DNA from: Bacillus sp. CGMCC 1.16541
GTDB lineage: Bacteria; Bacillota; Bacilli; Bacillales; Bacillaceae_H
Length of the DNA stretch: 64,000 nucleotides
NCBI RefSeq assembly: GCF_003184905.1
Contig: NZ_QFRU01000025.1
Coordinates: 1 to 64,000, forward strand
Direction of reading: 5' to 3'
Below the pieces are notes generated by a model. That model was not told the DNA's origin and searched no databases. It was given only the letters and a program-made list of their open reading frames with translations. The translations under genes were made by a program, and so were the position numbers. Within the stretch, counting starts at the first letter, position 1; the number at the start of each line of letters is the position of its first letter. This document shows positions 56,385 to 64,000 of the stretch, piece by piece.

Positions 56385-58736
56385 TTAATATGGTAGTAAC
56401 GTTAAAGTTTCACCTTCAACACTTTTTATGTCCGTTTCATGGTAATAACCGTTAACCCATGCTTTTGTTTGATTGCTGTACCACTTACTTTTCACGTGAC
56501 CAGACTGACCAGGTCCAACAAGGTGATAGCCTTTACTTGTATCGTTCATGTCAATAACAAATCGCCATGAGCCGCCGTGATTGACTATGCCTGTCTCGTC
56601 ATTCCATCCAACTGCTTGTACAGTCACACGACTGCCGTCAACTGGTAACGGTGCTTCACGGTTAAAAATTGGCTTTAACATCGGTACGCTTGATAGCGGA
56701 TGAGCAAATACGATTTGGTGATAATCGCCCCATTTCCACGCTTCAACTTTACTACCAAACTCTGTTGTTAAATCCTTAATGGTCTGAGTGAGCGATGTTT
56801 TCAACACTTGCTCTAATCCACCTTGATCCTCAATCCACGCAACACGCTCTCCTTTGTGACTTTTACGGAGCAACTCATCAATGATTTGTCCCCGACCTTT
56901 AAATAAGTTTAACAGTTCTGGTGAAAGTTCTTTTTCAAACAACACATCATCAATTTCTTTCATCCAACGGTGAAAAATAAGCGGAGCAGCTACGTTCGCA
57001 CGGTCTTCATAATTCCATTTCTTTAACTGCTGTAACGCTTCGTTCTCTTGTGAAGATAGTTCTGTGTGACGTAACTCATTCACAAACAATGGCACGAATT
57101 CTGCTGCCTGCAAATTGTATGGATCCATCTGTAACTGTTTCATATCTTCTACTGTCAACTTGGCTTTCTCGTTTAACACTTGTTGAATTCGCATTTGGCG
57201 ATATGGCTGTGCCCACACGTGACTAATGTGATAAGGATAGCTATCACCCGCTACTTTATTGTTCGCTGTTGAAATGAATCCTTCTTTTGGATTCACAGTA
57301 CGTGGAAGTTCATCGAATGGAATAAACCCTTCCCACTCATACTCATCTGTCCAACCTGGCACAGGCAGTATTCCATCTCCCTTTTTCCGAATTGGAATGC
57401 GTCCATTTGCTTTGTATGCAATCGTGCCATCTTTATGAGCAAATACAAAATTTTGCGCTGGGGTGTGAAACTGCTCAAGTGCATCTTCAAATTCATCCCA
57501 ACTTTTTGCTTTGTTCATGTTTAAGACCGCTTCTAATTCATTGGACGAATCGAGCGCTGTCCACCTTAACGAAAATACGGTATTGTCTTTATTTTCATAA
57601 GCAAACTCTGATAAAACAGGACCATGACGGGTAATCGTTACTTCATACGGAATGGTTTGACCATCTTTGACATCAATTGGTTCTGAAATTATTTCTGCTT
57701 TTTCCCACTTGTCATTATAGAGAAATTCATCTTTTTTATCTGGGTTTCGTTTTTCAATATATAAATCTTGCACATCTGGCCCCGTGTTCGTGACTCCCCA
57801 AGCAATTGTGTCATTGTGACCTAAAATAATGCCAGGAATCCCCGCAAAAATGACACCACTTACATTTAAGTCATTGGTTTGTAGATGCGTTTGATACCAT
57901 ATCGATGGTGTTGCGAGCGATAAGTGCGGATCATCTGCTAAAATTGGCTTTCCTGATGCACTTTTCTCGCCACTTACAACCCAGTTATTGCTACCGTTGA
58001 ATTCTGGTGGAATGACCGCTGTTGCGAAGCTTTTCTCAACATCCACCGTTCCTTCTTGAACAATGGTTGGTGCATCTTTCGGATACGCAGGAAACAACTC
58101 ATACGCTTTTTCTTTCGGAAATTGGTTAAGAAGTTCATAACGAAAGGCTTGACCTTGCCAGTGACCTCCTAAATCAAATGCCATGTATTTTCCTATTGTC
58201 AGCGAATCAATAGGCGTCCATTTCTCTGGCTTGTAGCCTAGAAGAGTAAATTCGACAGGTAATGGATGTTGCTCTAAGTAAGCGTTGACTCCGTCTGCGT
58301 ACCACTTTAAAATTTGTTTCCCTTCTTTTGAGTACATATCATGTGAATCAGCTGCTGCTCTTCTTAACCCTAGGGTGCGAAAATATTTATCTCGATCAAT
58401 GGCTGCTTCTCCGACAACTTCACTTAATCGTCCAGACGCTTGTCGTCGACTTAAATCCATTTGAAAGATGCGGTCTTGAGCTGTAACAAAGCCTTGTGCA
58501 ACATACAGGTCATGTTCACTTTTTGCTTTAATATGAGGAACTCCTTGTTCATCGCGTGTGACGGTTACAGGATGTTTAAGCCCTGGTATATGGAGCGTAC
58601 CTGAAATTTGTGGAGCAGAACGTGACACGTACCAATCAATCGCAAACATTGCACCTAAGCTAATCATCATGAAAGCAGTAAGAGTCCATAAACCGGTACG
58701 TAACGCCCTTTTCTTTTTATGCAGCAAAACTTCCAT
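56385..58736 (-). CDS. Penicillin acylase-family amidohydrolase
   Basis: A 783-residue N-terminal-nucleophile hydrolase precursor. A membrane or signal helix (LWTLTAFMMISLGAMFAIDW) is followed by the alpha chain (VTRDEQGVPHIKAKSEHDLY, AQDRIFQMDLSRRQASGRLS). The autocatalytic cut precedes the Ser of EFNGSNNWVVSGEKSASGKP, followed by ILADDPHLSLATPSIWYQ and the oxyanion Asn region. It hydrolyses amide bonds such as N-acyl homoserine lactones or beta-lactam side chains. Start ATG 58736 after AGGGGGG; it is membrane-anchored or exported. The 3' end abuts repeat copy C. Confidence 0.93.
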   Translation of the reverse strand: MEVLLHKKKRALRTGLWTLTAFMMISLGAMFAIDWYVSRSAPQISGTLHIPGLKHPVTVTRDEQGVPHIKAKSEHDLYVAQGFVTAQDRIFQMDLSRRQASGRLSEVVGEAAIDRDKYFRTLGLRRAAADSHDMYSKEGKQILKWYADGVNAYLEQHPLPVEFTLLGYKPEKWTPIDSLTIGKYMAFDLGGHWQGQAFRYELLNQFPKEKAYELFPAYPKDAPTIVQEGTVDVEKSFATAVIPPEFNGSNNWVVSGEKSASGKPILADDPHLSLATPSIWYQTHLQTNDLNVSGVIFAGIPGIILGHNDTIAWGVTNTGPDVQDLYIEKRNPDKKDEFLYNDKWEKAEIISEPIDVKDGQTIPYEVTITRHGPVLSEFAYENKDNTVFSLRWTALDSSNELEAVLNMNKAKSWDEFEDALEQFHTPAQNFVFAHKDGTIAYKANGRIPIRKKGDGILPVPGWTDEYEWEGFIPFDELPRTVNPKEGFISTANNKVAGDSYPYHISHVWAQPYRQMRIQQVLNEKAKLTVEDMKQLQMDPYNLQAAEFVPLFVNELRHTELSSQENEALQQLKKWNYEDRANVAAPLIFHRWMKEIDDVLFEKELSPELLNLFKGRGQIIDELLRKSHKGERVAWIEDQGGLEQVLKTSLTQTIKDLTTEFGSKVEAWKWGDYHQIVFAHPLSSVPMLKPIFNREAPLPVDGSRVTVQAVGWNDETGIVNHGGSWRFVIDMNDTSKGYHLVGPGQSGHVKSKWYSNQTKAWVNGYYHETDIKSVEGETLTLLPY

Positions 58737-58841
58737 CTTCATCCCCCCTACCGCTAACAGTTCGCTCTTATGTAACAAGTTCCTTCTACCTCTAATTATT
58801 TTTATAGCTAAAAAGAGGTCGGTGTGGACATTCTAAATCAA

Positions 58842-58891
58842 CAAAAAAGATCTGAACGATCAATAGGGGTAACCTATGATAGTTCAGATCT
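58842..58891 (-). terminator. Terminator of the Nudix gene
   Basis: AGATCTGAAC pairs perfectly with GTTCAGATCT; followed by TTTTTTG on the minus strand. Confidence 0.8.
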
Positions 58892-58927
58892 ATCACTCAC
58901 AAAAAGACTTATGTCTTAGTCTCTTTT

Positions 58928-59392
58928 TTAATTTGTATCACCGATATATGTAGGTACGTGCTCGCCAAATTGATAGCTCAGTATTAGTTGTTTAAGTACT
59001 GACGGGTACATTCTCTTTTCAAGTAGTTCATGAACAGAAATCCATTCCACCGCTAGTTGTCCCGGGTCCGGTAGCGCACCATTTTCAATAAATGATGTTT
59101 TGTCTTTTAATGTGCAATGATAAATAAATTCAACTTGATGAATGTGGTGATCATTGTCGAAAAACTCATGGTTTTTCCCAATATACTCACGTACAAACGC
59201 AAGCGGCCCGACCATTACTTCTACACCGATTTCTTCAATACATTCTCTTTGTAATGCAGCAATAATTGACTCTTGATAACCTTGTCCACCACCAGGAAGT
59301 GCATAATACTCCCCTTCTTCATCTTCATACTTTACTAGTAATACACGTTCATCTTCTACAATTAATGCTTTTGCTGAGTTGCGAATTCTCAA
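58928..59392 (-). CDS. Nudix hydrolase
   Basis: A 154-residue Nudix protein started at TTG 59392 (RIRNSAKALIVEDERVLLVK), which fits GGGGGTG spacing better than the upstream TTG. The Nudix box is GGGQGYQESIIAALQRECIE followed by EIGVEV (Gx5Ex7REUxEExGU satisfied). It hydrolyses nucleoside diphosphates linked to another moiety; substrate unknown. The late part (HHIHQVEFIYHCTLKDKTSF) is family-typical. Monocistronic. Confidence 0.9.
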   Translation of the reverse strand: MRIRNSAKALIVEDERVLLVKYEDEEGEYYALPGGGQGYQESIIAALQRECIEEIGVEVMVGPLAFVREYIGKNHEFFDNDHHIHQVEFIYHCTLKDKTSFIENGALPDPGQLAVEWISVHELLEKRMYPSVLKQLILSYQFGEHVPTYIGDTN

Positions 59393-59677
59393 CTCCCACA
59401 CCCCCAATGTGTTCTCTGTAAAACTTCACATCCCATCTTTATTTTACTCTATTTCCAATTTACTTTGTGTAAAAACTTAGAAAATAGTCAAACACTCTCA
59501 CAAATATCGTAAGTTTTCTAAAATGATAAAAATTTATGAAAATTCACCACTAGTGTCAGATTGTCTAACAACCCCCTTACAAAATTCTGTAAAATGTAGT
59601 AAAATAAGAACTGCAGTTTACGAGATTTTTCTATTAATGATTACTTTTAGTATAAATATACATAAAGGGGTATTATT

Positions 59678-60310
59678 ATGAATTTAACAAAGCAATGGTT
59701 GCATATTGTATTTGGTTGCCTACTCGTGGCAATTGGCGTGTATCTATTAAATACGTCAAATCTAGTCATTGGTGGGACAGCTGGTCTTAGTATTATTTTG
59801 CAACATCTAACAAACATTTCGTTCGGCGTTCTCTTTTTCATTATTAATCTACCATTCTATTTTATGGCGATTACCCAAATTGGTTTACAATTTACGATTC
59901 GCAGCTTTATTAGTGTAAGTATTTTGTCTATTCTTTCGGATTTACTCGCTGCATTTGTCACAATTGAACTTCCACATCCACTTGTTGGAGCTATATCTGG
60001 GGGATTATTCGTTGGATTCGGATTGATTTTCCTATTCCGTAATGGGTCATCCTTAGGTGGAATTAACATGCTGTGTGTTTTCTTAGACAAACGCTTTGGA
60101 ATCAATCCAGGTAAAACAATGTTTGCAACCGATGTGATCATTGTGGGATCAGCAACAGCGGTGTTCGGCATCGTACAAGTGCTTTATTCACTCGTTGGTA
60201 TTTTTGTCATGAGTACAGTACTTGGGCGTTACCACAAGAAATCGCCAATCGAACAAAACAACAAACAGTTTGAAGAAGAAGCAGCGTACGGGCGTGAGAG
60301 TCAAGCTTAA
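59678..60310 (+). CDS. YitT-family membrane protein
   Basis: A 210-residue protein with about five or six helices (WLHIVFGCLLVAIGVYLLNT, IGGTAGLSIILQHLTNISFG, VLFFIINLPFYFMAI) and a C-terminal polar tail (EQNNKQFEEEAAYGRESQA). It shares NLVIGGTAGLSIIL and FRNGSSLGGINML with the YitT/DUF161 family but lacks DUF2179. Paralogue of the 25.2 kb gene. AAAGGGG precedes the ATG. Function unknown. Confidence 0.85.
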   Translation: MNLTKQWLHIVFGCLLVAIGVYLLNTSNLVIGGTAGLSIILQHLTNISFGVLFFIINLPFYFMAITQIGLQFTIRSFISVSILSILSDLLAAFVTIELPHPLVGAISGGLFVGFGLIFLFRNGSSLGGINMLCVFLDKRFGINPGKTMFATDVIIVGSATAVFGIVQVLYSLVGIFVMSTVLGRYHKKSPIEQNNKQFEEEAAYGRESQA

Positions 60311-60342
60311 TCATTGAACAAGATTTACTACTTTAAGGTACC

Positions 60343-60379
60343 AAAAAGAGCATGACGCCAAAACCGTCATGCTCTTTTT
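60343..60379. terminator. Bidirectional terminator
   Basis: AAAAAGAGCATGACG pairs with CGTCATGCTCTTTTT. Confidence 0.92.
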
Positions 60380-60390
60380 GTGCCACTCTT

Positions 60391-61392
60391 TTATTCGTCA
60401 GCCACTTTTACGAGCTGCTTACCTAAATTATCACCTGTAAATAACCCTAAGAACGCACTTGGTACGTTTTCAAAACCTTCTACGATGTTTTCACTATATT
60501 TAAGCTTTCCTTGTTGTACCCACTCACCTAACTGTTTCACACCTTCAGGGAAGCGTTCAGCATAATCACCGACGATAAATCCTTTCATAAGTGCGCTATT
60601 AATCAGCAATTGACCTTGAACGCGTGGACCAACGTCTGCTTTCTCAAGGTTGTAAAGAGCAATTTGTCCGCATAGTGGAATACGCGCGAATTTATTTAAC
60701 TGACTTGTGACAGCGTCAGAAATTTCGCCGCCGACGTTATCAAAGTACACGTCAACCCCATTTGGGCACGCATCTTTTACAGCTTGTTTCACATCGTCTT
60801 CTTTATAGTTAATCACAGCATCAAAGCCTAGTTCATCTTTTAAGTAATCGATTTTTTCTTGTGATCCAGCAATACCAACCACACGAGCCCCTTTAATTTT
60901 CGCGATTTGTCCGACTAAACTTCCAACCGCTCCGGCCGCTCCTGATACGACAACCGTTTCACCTTCTTTTGGTTGACCAATATCAAGTAAACCAAAATAA
61001 GCCGTTAAACCTGGCATACCTAATACACCAAGTGCCGTTGAAATTGGCGCAAGGTTTGGATCTACTTTTTGTAAATGTTTCGCTTTTGTTTTTGAATATC
61101 GTTTCCATTCTAAATAACCTGTTACGATTTCTCCTTCTTGGAACGAATCTGCTTTTGATTCGACAACTTTTCCGACAATCCCACCTGAAATTACTTCATG
61201 TAATTGAAACGGTGGGACATATGATTTTGTGTCGTTCATCCGACCGCGCATGTACGGGTCCACTGATAAATATAACGTTTTAACAAGTACCTCACCTTCG
61301 CTAATCGAAGGCATGTCCACCTTTTCAAATGTAAATGTTTGCTCAGTTGGCATTCCTTTTGGTCGCTCTGCTAATAGAATTTGTTCATTCAT
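60391..61392 (-). CDS. NADP-dependent oxidoreductase (YfmJ/CurA-like)
   Basis: A 333-residue MDR-family alkenal/one oxidoreductase. The N-terminus ILLAERPKGMPTEQTFTFEK and SLYLSVDPYMRGRMNDTKSY, the Rossmann motif VVSGAAGAVGSLVGQIAKIK, and FDNVGGEISDAVTSQLNKFA identify it as a zinc-free double-bond reductase like B. subtilis YfmJ or E. coli CurA. It reduces alpha,beta-unsaturated aldehydes or curcumin-like enones with NADPH. AAAGGAG-type site precedes the ATG. Monocistronic. Confidence 0.92.
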   Translation of the reverse strand: MNEQILLAERPKGMPTEQTFTFEKVDMPSISEGEVLVKTLYLSVDPYMRGRMNDTKSYVPPFQLHEVISGGIVGKVVESKADSFQEGEIVTGYLEWKRYSKTKAKHLQKVDPNLAPISTALGVLGMPGLTAYFGLLDIGQPKEGETVVVSGAAGAVGSLVGQIAKIKGARVVGIAGSQEKIDYLKDELGFDAVINYKEDDVKQAVKDACPNGVDVYFDNVGGEISDAVTSQLNKFARIPLCGQIALYNLEKADVGPRVQGQLLINSALMKGFIVGDYAERFPEGVKQLGEWVQQGKLKYSENIVEGFENVPSAFLGLFTGDNLGKQLVKVADE

Positions 61393-61516
61393 TGCGTTTC
61401 GCTCCTTTCAATGAACCATCGTGTGTTATCATGGTTACATTGATTATTGTAGTAGACTTGCATTCAAACATGCAAAAAATTTGATTCGATTTTCGAAATA
61501 AAAGAGGGAGAATATA

Positions 61517-61747
61517 ATGGAATTAATTTACTGTAAGCGCAATGTTGTAAAAAAATTAAATGACTATGTAGAAGTTCACCCACCAGTTATTTTGTTTAAA
61601 GCAGGCAACCTTTATCCTGTTCATATTGACGTTGACCATAATTGGATCGCCACCGATGAAGAAGGTTGCAATCATATGGTAGCAGAACGAGCGAAAAACA
61701 TAAACGATGATTATTGGTTTCAATTTCATTTTGACGTACGTTCATAA
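61517..61747 (+). CDS. Small protein of unknown function
   Basis: A 76-residue protein with AGAGGGAG before its ATG. It has a beta-rich core (GNLYPVHIDVDHNWIATDEE, GCNHMVAERAKNINDDYWFQ), an SH3-like pattern of short strands, and no membrane or signal segment. Repeat copy D follows. No family recognised. Confidence 0.62.
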   Translation: MELIYCKRNVVKKLNDYVEVHPPVILFKAGNLYPVHIDVDHNWIATDEEGCNHMVAERAKNINDDYWFQFHFDVRS

Positions 61748-61786
61748 CGTTCGACTTCATTGAAATACCCCCACTTACTCGTTTGG

Positions 61787-62008
61787 CTACGCCATCGACT
61801 CGCTTTCCGCGGGGAGGGAGCTAAGTCTTCTCGTGCTTGTGAGGCTTCAGCCTTTCCTCTATTTCCCGCAGGAATCGAGTGTCCTACGCTCCATTGCGCT
61901 ATTCTTTTAAACTTGTTTTCTTAACCAACAAAAATATCCAATCTATCAAAAATATATAAATCACAATAGTTTGGATATATTATAAACTGAAAGACTCATG
62001 TCCCAGCT
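61787..62008 (+). repeat. Structured interspersed repeat, copy D (left-truncated)
   Basis: A copy that begins in the GC-rich core (CGACTCGCTTTCCGCGGGGAGG) and runs to the right terminal repeat (ATGTCCCAGC). It lacks the left 120 bp of copy C. The CCGAACTAT arm is mutated (CCAATCTAT, ATAGTTTGG), so it is the most diverged copy. It lies 5 bp from the stop codon of the minus-strand gene at 62014. Confidence 0.78.
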
Positions 62009-62013
62009 TTTTC

Positions 62014-62448
62014 TTACGTAATCGCATTAATCGATCTCGATTGTGCCGTTACATTTACGCCACTAGAAGATCGAACGAAAAATTGCAGTGTGACTGTATA
62101 CGTATTCATTCCTTCCACAGTATTAAAATCAACCCATGTAAATGGAATTGAGTTAAATTGTGTAAACGCGACTGTTAAGACCGCTGCAGCTCCTTGTTGT
62201 AGCGTTTCCGTTGTCAGTGTTGTTCCGTTTCGTTTAATTCTCATTTGCACACCATATTGATAATTCGTCAATCCTAAAGGAATACGGGCTTCAATCTTTA
62301 CATTCCCATCTACTTTCACAGGCTGATTCGCCACTTCTGTTCGAACAGGTAACGTTAATACTGTCGTTTCATTATTAAACGAAAGGTTTACATCTTCTTG
62401 TTGTTGTTCAAAAAACATATTGACACGACCTGGATTAAACCGCGGCAT
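62014..62448 (-). CDS. Beta-rich putative spore/surface protein
   Basis: A 144-residue protein without signal peptide (MPRFNPGRVNMFFEQQQEDV) followed by strands such as NETTVLTLPVRTEVANQPVK, LTNYQYGVQMRIKRNGTTLT, QGAAAVLTVAFTQFNSIPFT and VTLQFFVRSSSGVNVTAQSR. The strand pattern resembles jelly-roll or TNF-like surface modules of Bacillus spores, but no motif proves it. ATG 62448 follows AGGTGG by five bases. Monocistronic; no known homolog named. Confidence 0.6.
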   Translation of the reverse strand: MPRFNPGRVNMFFEQQQEDVNLSFNNETTVLTLPVRTEVANQPVKVDGNVKIEARIPLGLTNYQYGVQMRIKRNGTTLTTETLQQGAAAVLTVAFTQFNSIPFTWVDFNTVEGMNTYTVTLQFFVRSSSGVNVTAQSRSINAIT

Positions 62449-62505
62449 CGTCTCCACCTCATTTTCAGCATTGGTATATGTATATGGGGGTTTTTCCGTT
62501 ATAGT

Positions 62506-62538
62506 AAAAAAAGTGACTCATTTAATTGAGCCACTTTT
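62506..62538 (-). terminator. Terminator of the amino-acid ABC operon
   Basis: AAAAGTGGCTCA pairs with TGAGTCACTTTTTTT on the minus strand, just after the ATPase stop codon. Confidence 0.85.
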
Positions 62539-62541
62539 CAC

Positions 62542-63288
62542 CTATTTCAGTTGCGTCGTTTTCAAAAACTCTTTCGTTCGTTCTTCTTTTGGTGATTCAA
62601 ATAAGTCATTTGGGTGCCCGACTTCGACGATGCGACCGTCATTCATGTAGACAACCCAATCGGCTACTTCACGTGCAAACCCCATTTCATGTGTCACAAC
62701 GATCATCGTCATGCCTTCTTTCGCTAACTCTTTCATGGTCGCAAGTACTTCTCCAACAAGCTCCGGGTCTAGTGCTGAAGTTGGTTCGTCGAACAACATA
62801 ATATCTGGTTTCATCGCGAGTGCACGAGCGATGGCAACACGTTGCTTTTGCCCACCTGATAACTTACTTGGATACACATCCGCTTTATCAGCTAGTCCCA
62901 CTTTTTTTAATAACTGCTTCGCTTGTTCTCTCGCTTCTGCTTTTGGCACTTTTTTTACGTATATTGGTGCTTCAATAACGTTTTCTAACACAGTTTTATG
63001 CGGAAATAAGTTAAAATGTTGAAACACCATTCCTACTTTTTGGCGCACTTTGTTTACATCATGTGTATGCAAATTGGTTTCTTCATCTTCAATGATAATC
63101 GAACCACTATCTTTTACTTCTAGAAAGTTTAAGCATCGTAAAAGGGTACTCTTTCCCGATCCACTCGCTCCTATTAAGCATACAACATCACTTTCTTGAA
63201 CCGTCATGTCAATGTCTTTTAACACATGTAGATCCCCAAACGATTTATTCAGCTTCTCAACACGAATCATTTCTCTTTTTTCCATCAT
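62542..63288 (-). CDS. Polar amino-acid ABC transporter ATP-binding protein
   Basis: A 248-residue ATPase of the GlnQ/TcyC class. Walker A is [12 protein letters not shown]-loop region [20 protein letters not shown], signature [16 protein letters not shown], Walker [21 protein letters not shown] and switch His in [20 protein letters not shown]. It couples ATP hydrolysis to amino-acid uptake. ATG 63288 follows AGGGGG by five bases; it begins 11 bases after the permease gene ends, so both are one operon. Confidence 0.93.
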   Translation of the reverse strand: MMEKREMIRVEKLNKSFGDLHVLKDIDMTVQESDVVCLIGASGSGKSTLLRCLNFLEVKDSGSIIIEDEETNLHTHDVNKVRQKVGMVFQHFNLFPHKTVLENVIEAPIYVKKVPKAEAREQAKQLLKKVGLADKADVYPSKLSGGQKQRVAIARALAMKPDIMLFDEPTSALDPELVGEVLATMKELAKEGMTMIVVTHEMGFAREVADWVVYMNDGRIVEVGHPNDLFESPKEERTKEFLKTTQLK

Positions 63289-63298
63289 GTTTTCCCCC

Positions 63299-63961
63299 TT
63301 AATCACTTACCGCTAATTTCTTTTCCACTCCACGCACGATGAGTGTTAGTAACGCAACTAAAATGAGGTAGTACACCGCTACGATTAATAAGTACGTCAT
63401 TTCATCAAAATTATTCGAACCAAGTGTCGTTGCTACACTAAACAACTCGTTCATCGAGATAAAGGCTGCTAAAGATGAATCTTTTAGTCCAATAATGAAC
63501 TGATTACCTAGTGGTGGTAACGCACGGCGAAACGCTTGGGGTAAAATGATACGACGCATCGTCATACTTGCTGTCATCCCTAAAGAACGCCCTGCTTCCA
63601 TCTGACCTTTATCAATGGATTGAATCGCTCCACGGAAGATTTCAGCAATGTATGCACCGTTATGAAACGCGAGTGCAAGCGACGCGGCCCAGAAATCGGG
63701 AAGTAAAAACAAGCTACTTAATCCAAAATACAACACGAAAATTTGCACGATTAGTGGTGTTCCTCGAACTAAATACACGTACACATCAGATATGTAACCT
63801 AATACTTTCACATTCGATATTTTTAAAAGAGCAAAAAATAAGCCAATGATAATCCCAAATAAAACAGATACAACTGTCAACTTCAATGTCACTTGCATCG
63901 CTTCAAAAAATAAGTCACGACTACTTACTAGTGTTTCAAAAAAATGGCTAAAGCTCGGCAT
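63299..63961 (-). CDS. Polar amino-acid ABC transporter permease
   Basis: A 220-residue permease of the His/Glu/Gln/Arg/opine family with about five helices ([60 protein letters not shown]). The EAA loop is [28 protein letters not shown] precedes ATG 63961. The expected solute-binding lipoprotein is not in the window and may start beyond 64000. Specific substrate unknown. Confidence 0.93.
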   Translation of the reverse strand: MPSFSHFFETLVSSRDLFFEAMQVTLKLTVVSVLFGIIIGLFFALLKISNVKVLGYISDVYVYLVRGTPLIVQIFVLYFGLSSLFLLPDFWAASLALAFHNGAYIAEIFRGAIQSIDKGQMEAGRSLGMTASMTMRRIILPQAFRRALPPLGNQFIIGLKDSSLAAFISMNELFSVATTLGSNNFDEMTYLLIVAVYYLILVALLTLIVRGVEKKLAVSD

Positions 63962-64000
63962 CTAATCACCTCTTCAATTCTTATAATCTATGTATCACTC

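Noticed and set aside
1-64000. tRNA, rRNA, CRISPR arrays, riboswitches, T-boxes and complete insertion sequences
   Set aside because: No cloverleaf, regularly spaced repeat array, known riboswitch core or transposase gene was recognised by eye. Small or diverged RNAs could be missed.

Overview
The window reads as chromosomal DNA of a low-GC, endospore-forming Bacillaceae bacterium. Supporting signs are strong AGGAGG-type ribosome sites with frequent TTG/GTG starts, rho-independent terminators after most genes, a citR/citA pair arranged as in Bacillus subtilis, an aa3-type quinol oxidase operon (qoxABCD), a sigma-54-type kamA promoter, YokU, a CBO0543-family membrane protein, DUF4397 and DUF2642 proteins and a CotD-like Cys-rich protein behind a sigma-K-like promoter. 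No rRNA, tRNA, CRISPR array, prophage or complete transposase gene was seen. About 80 intact protein genes and several gene remnants are described.

Layout. 1-9 kb: an end of an IS200/IS605-like element interrupting a DinB-like gene, an LCP-family gene, a DUF4397 protein, GrpB, an LPXTA-anchored acidic surface protein with its class D sortase, an NhaC antiporter remnant, and kamA-yokU. 9-26 kb: small regulators, citA/citR, a nucleoside hydrolase, an MOP-family flippase, rfbC, acetyltransferase, HAD and kinase genes, a PpiB-type lipoprotein, a RocR-like sigma-54 activator, an azoreductase remnant, YitT and an old-yellow-enzyme reductase. 27-32 kb: degraded gene remnants, then the N-acetylmuramate recycling operon murQ-murP-mupG-murR. 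32-41 kb: DUF3817, a second LCP gene, two GNATs, uppP, and a small operon led by an XRE regulator with a perfect palindromic operator. 41-49 kb: a GAF-GGDEF protein, qoxDCBA (written right to left), and a CstR-type persulfide sensor with a rhodanese-like membrane protein. 49-64 kb: a 923-residue PAS-rich hybrid kinase, DUF202, TauE, YdaF-like GNAT, penicillin acylase, Nudix, YitT, a YfmJ/CurA-like reductase, and an amino-acid ABC transporter running off the right edge.

How parts fit together. MurP imports and phosphorylates MurNAc (or a MurNAc-containing disaccharide), MupG can split a phosphorylated disaccharide, MurQ makes GlcNAc-6-P, and MurR senses the intermediate. The kamA promoter needs an enhancer-binding activator, and the window encodes one such protein about 14 kb away. 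The LPXTA protein and its sortase form a two-gene surface-display unit. CstR, the rhodanese-like protein and possibly TauE suggest sulfur-stress handling.

Most notable non-coding content: four copies of a roughly 310-bp structured repeat with about 15-bp imperfect terminal inverted repeats (at 41.1, 47.9, 56.1 and 61.8 kb). Each sits within 25 bp downstream of the stop codon of a minus-strand gene. Other items are perfect palindromes at the qox and XRE promoters and a three-hairpin intergenic element near 18.1 kb. All functional statements come from reading the sequence and family knowledge; no database search was run.
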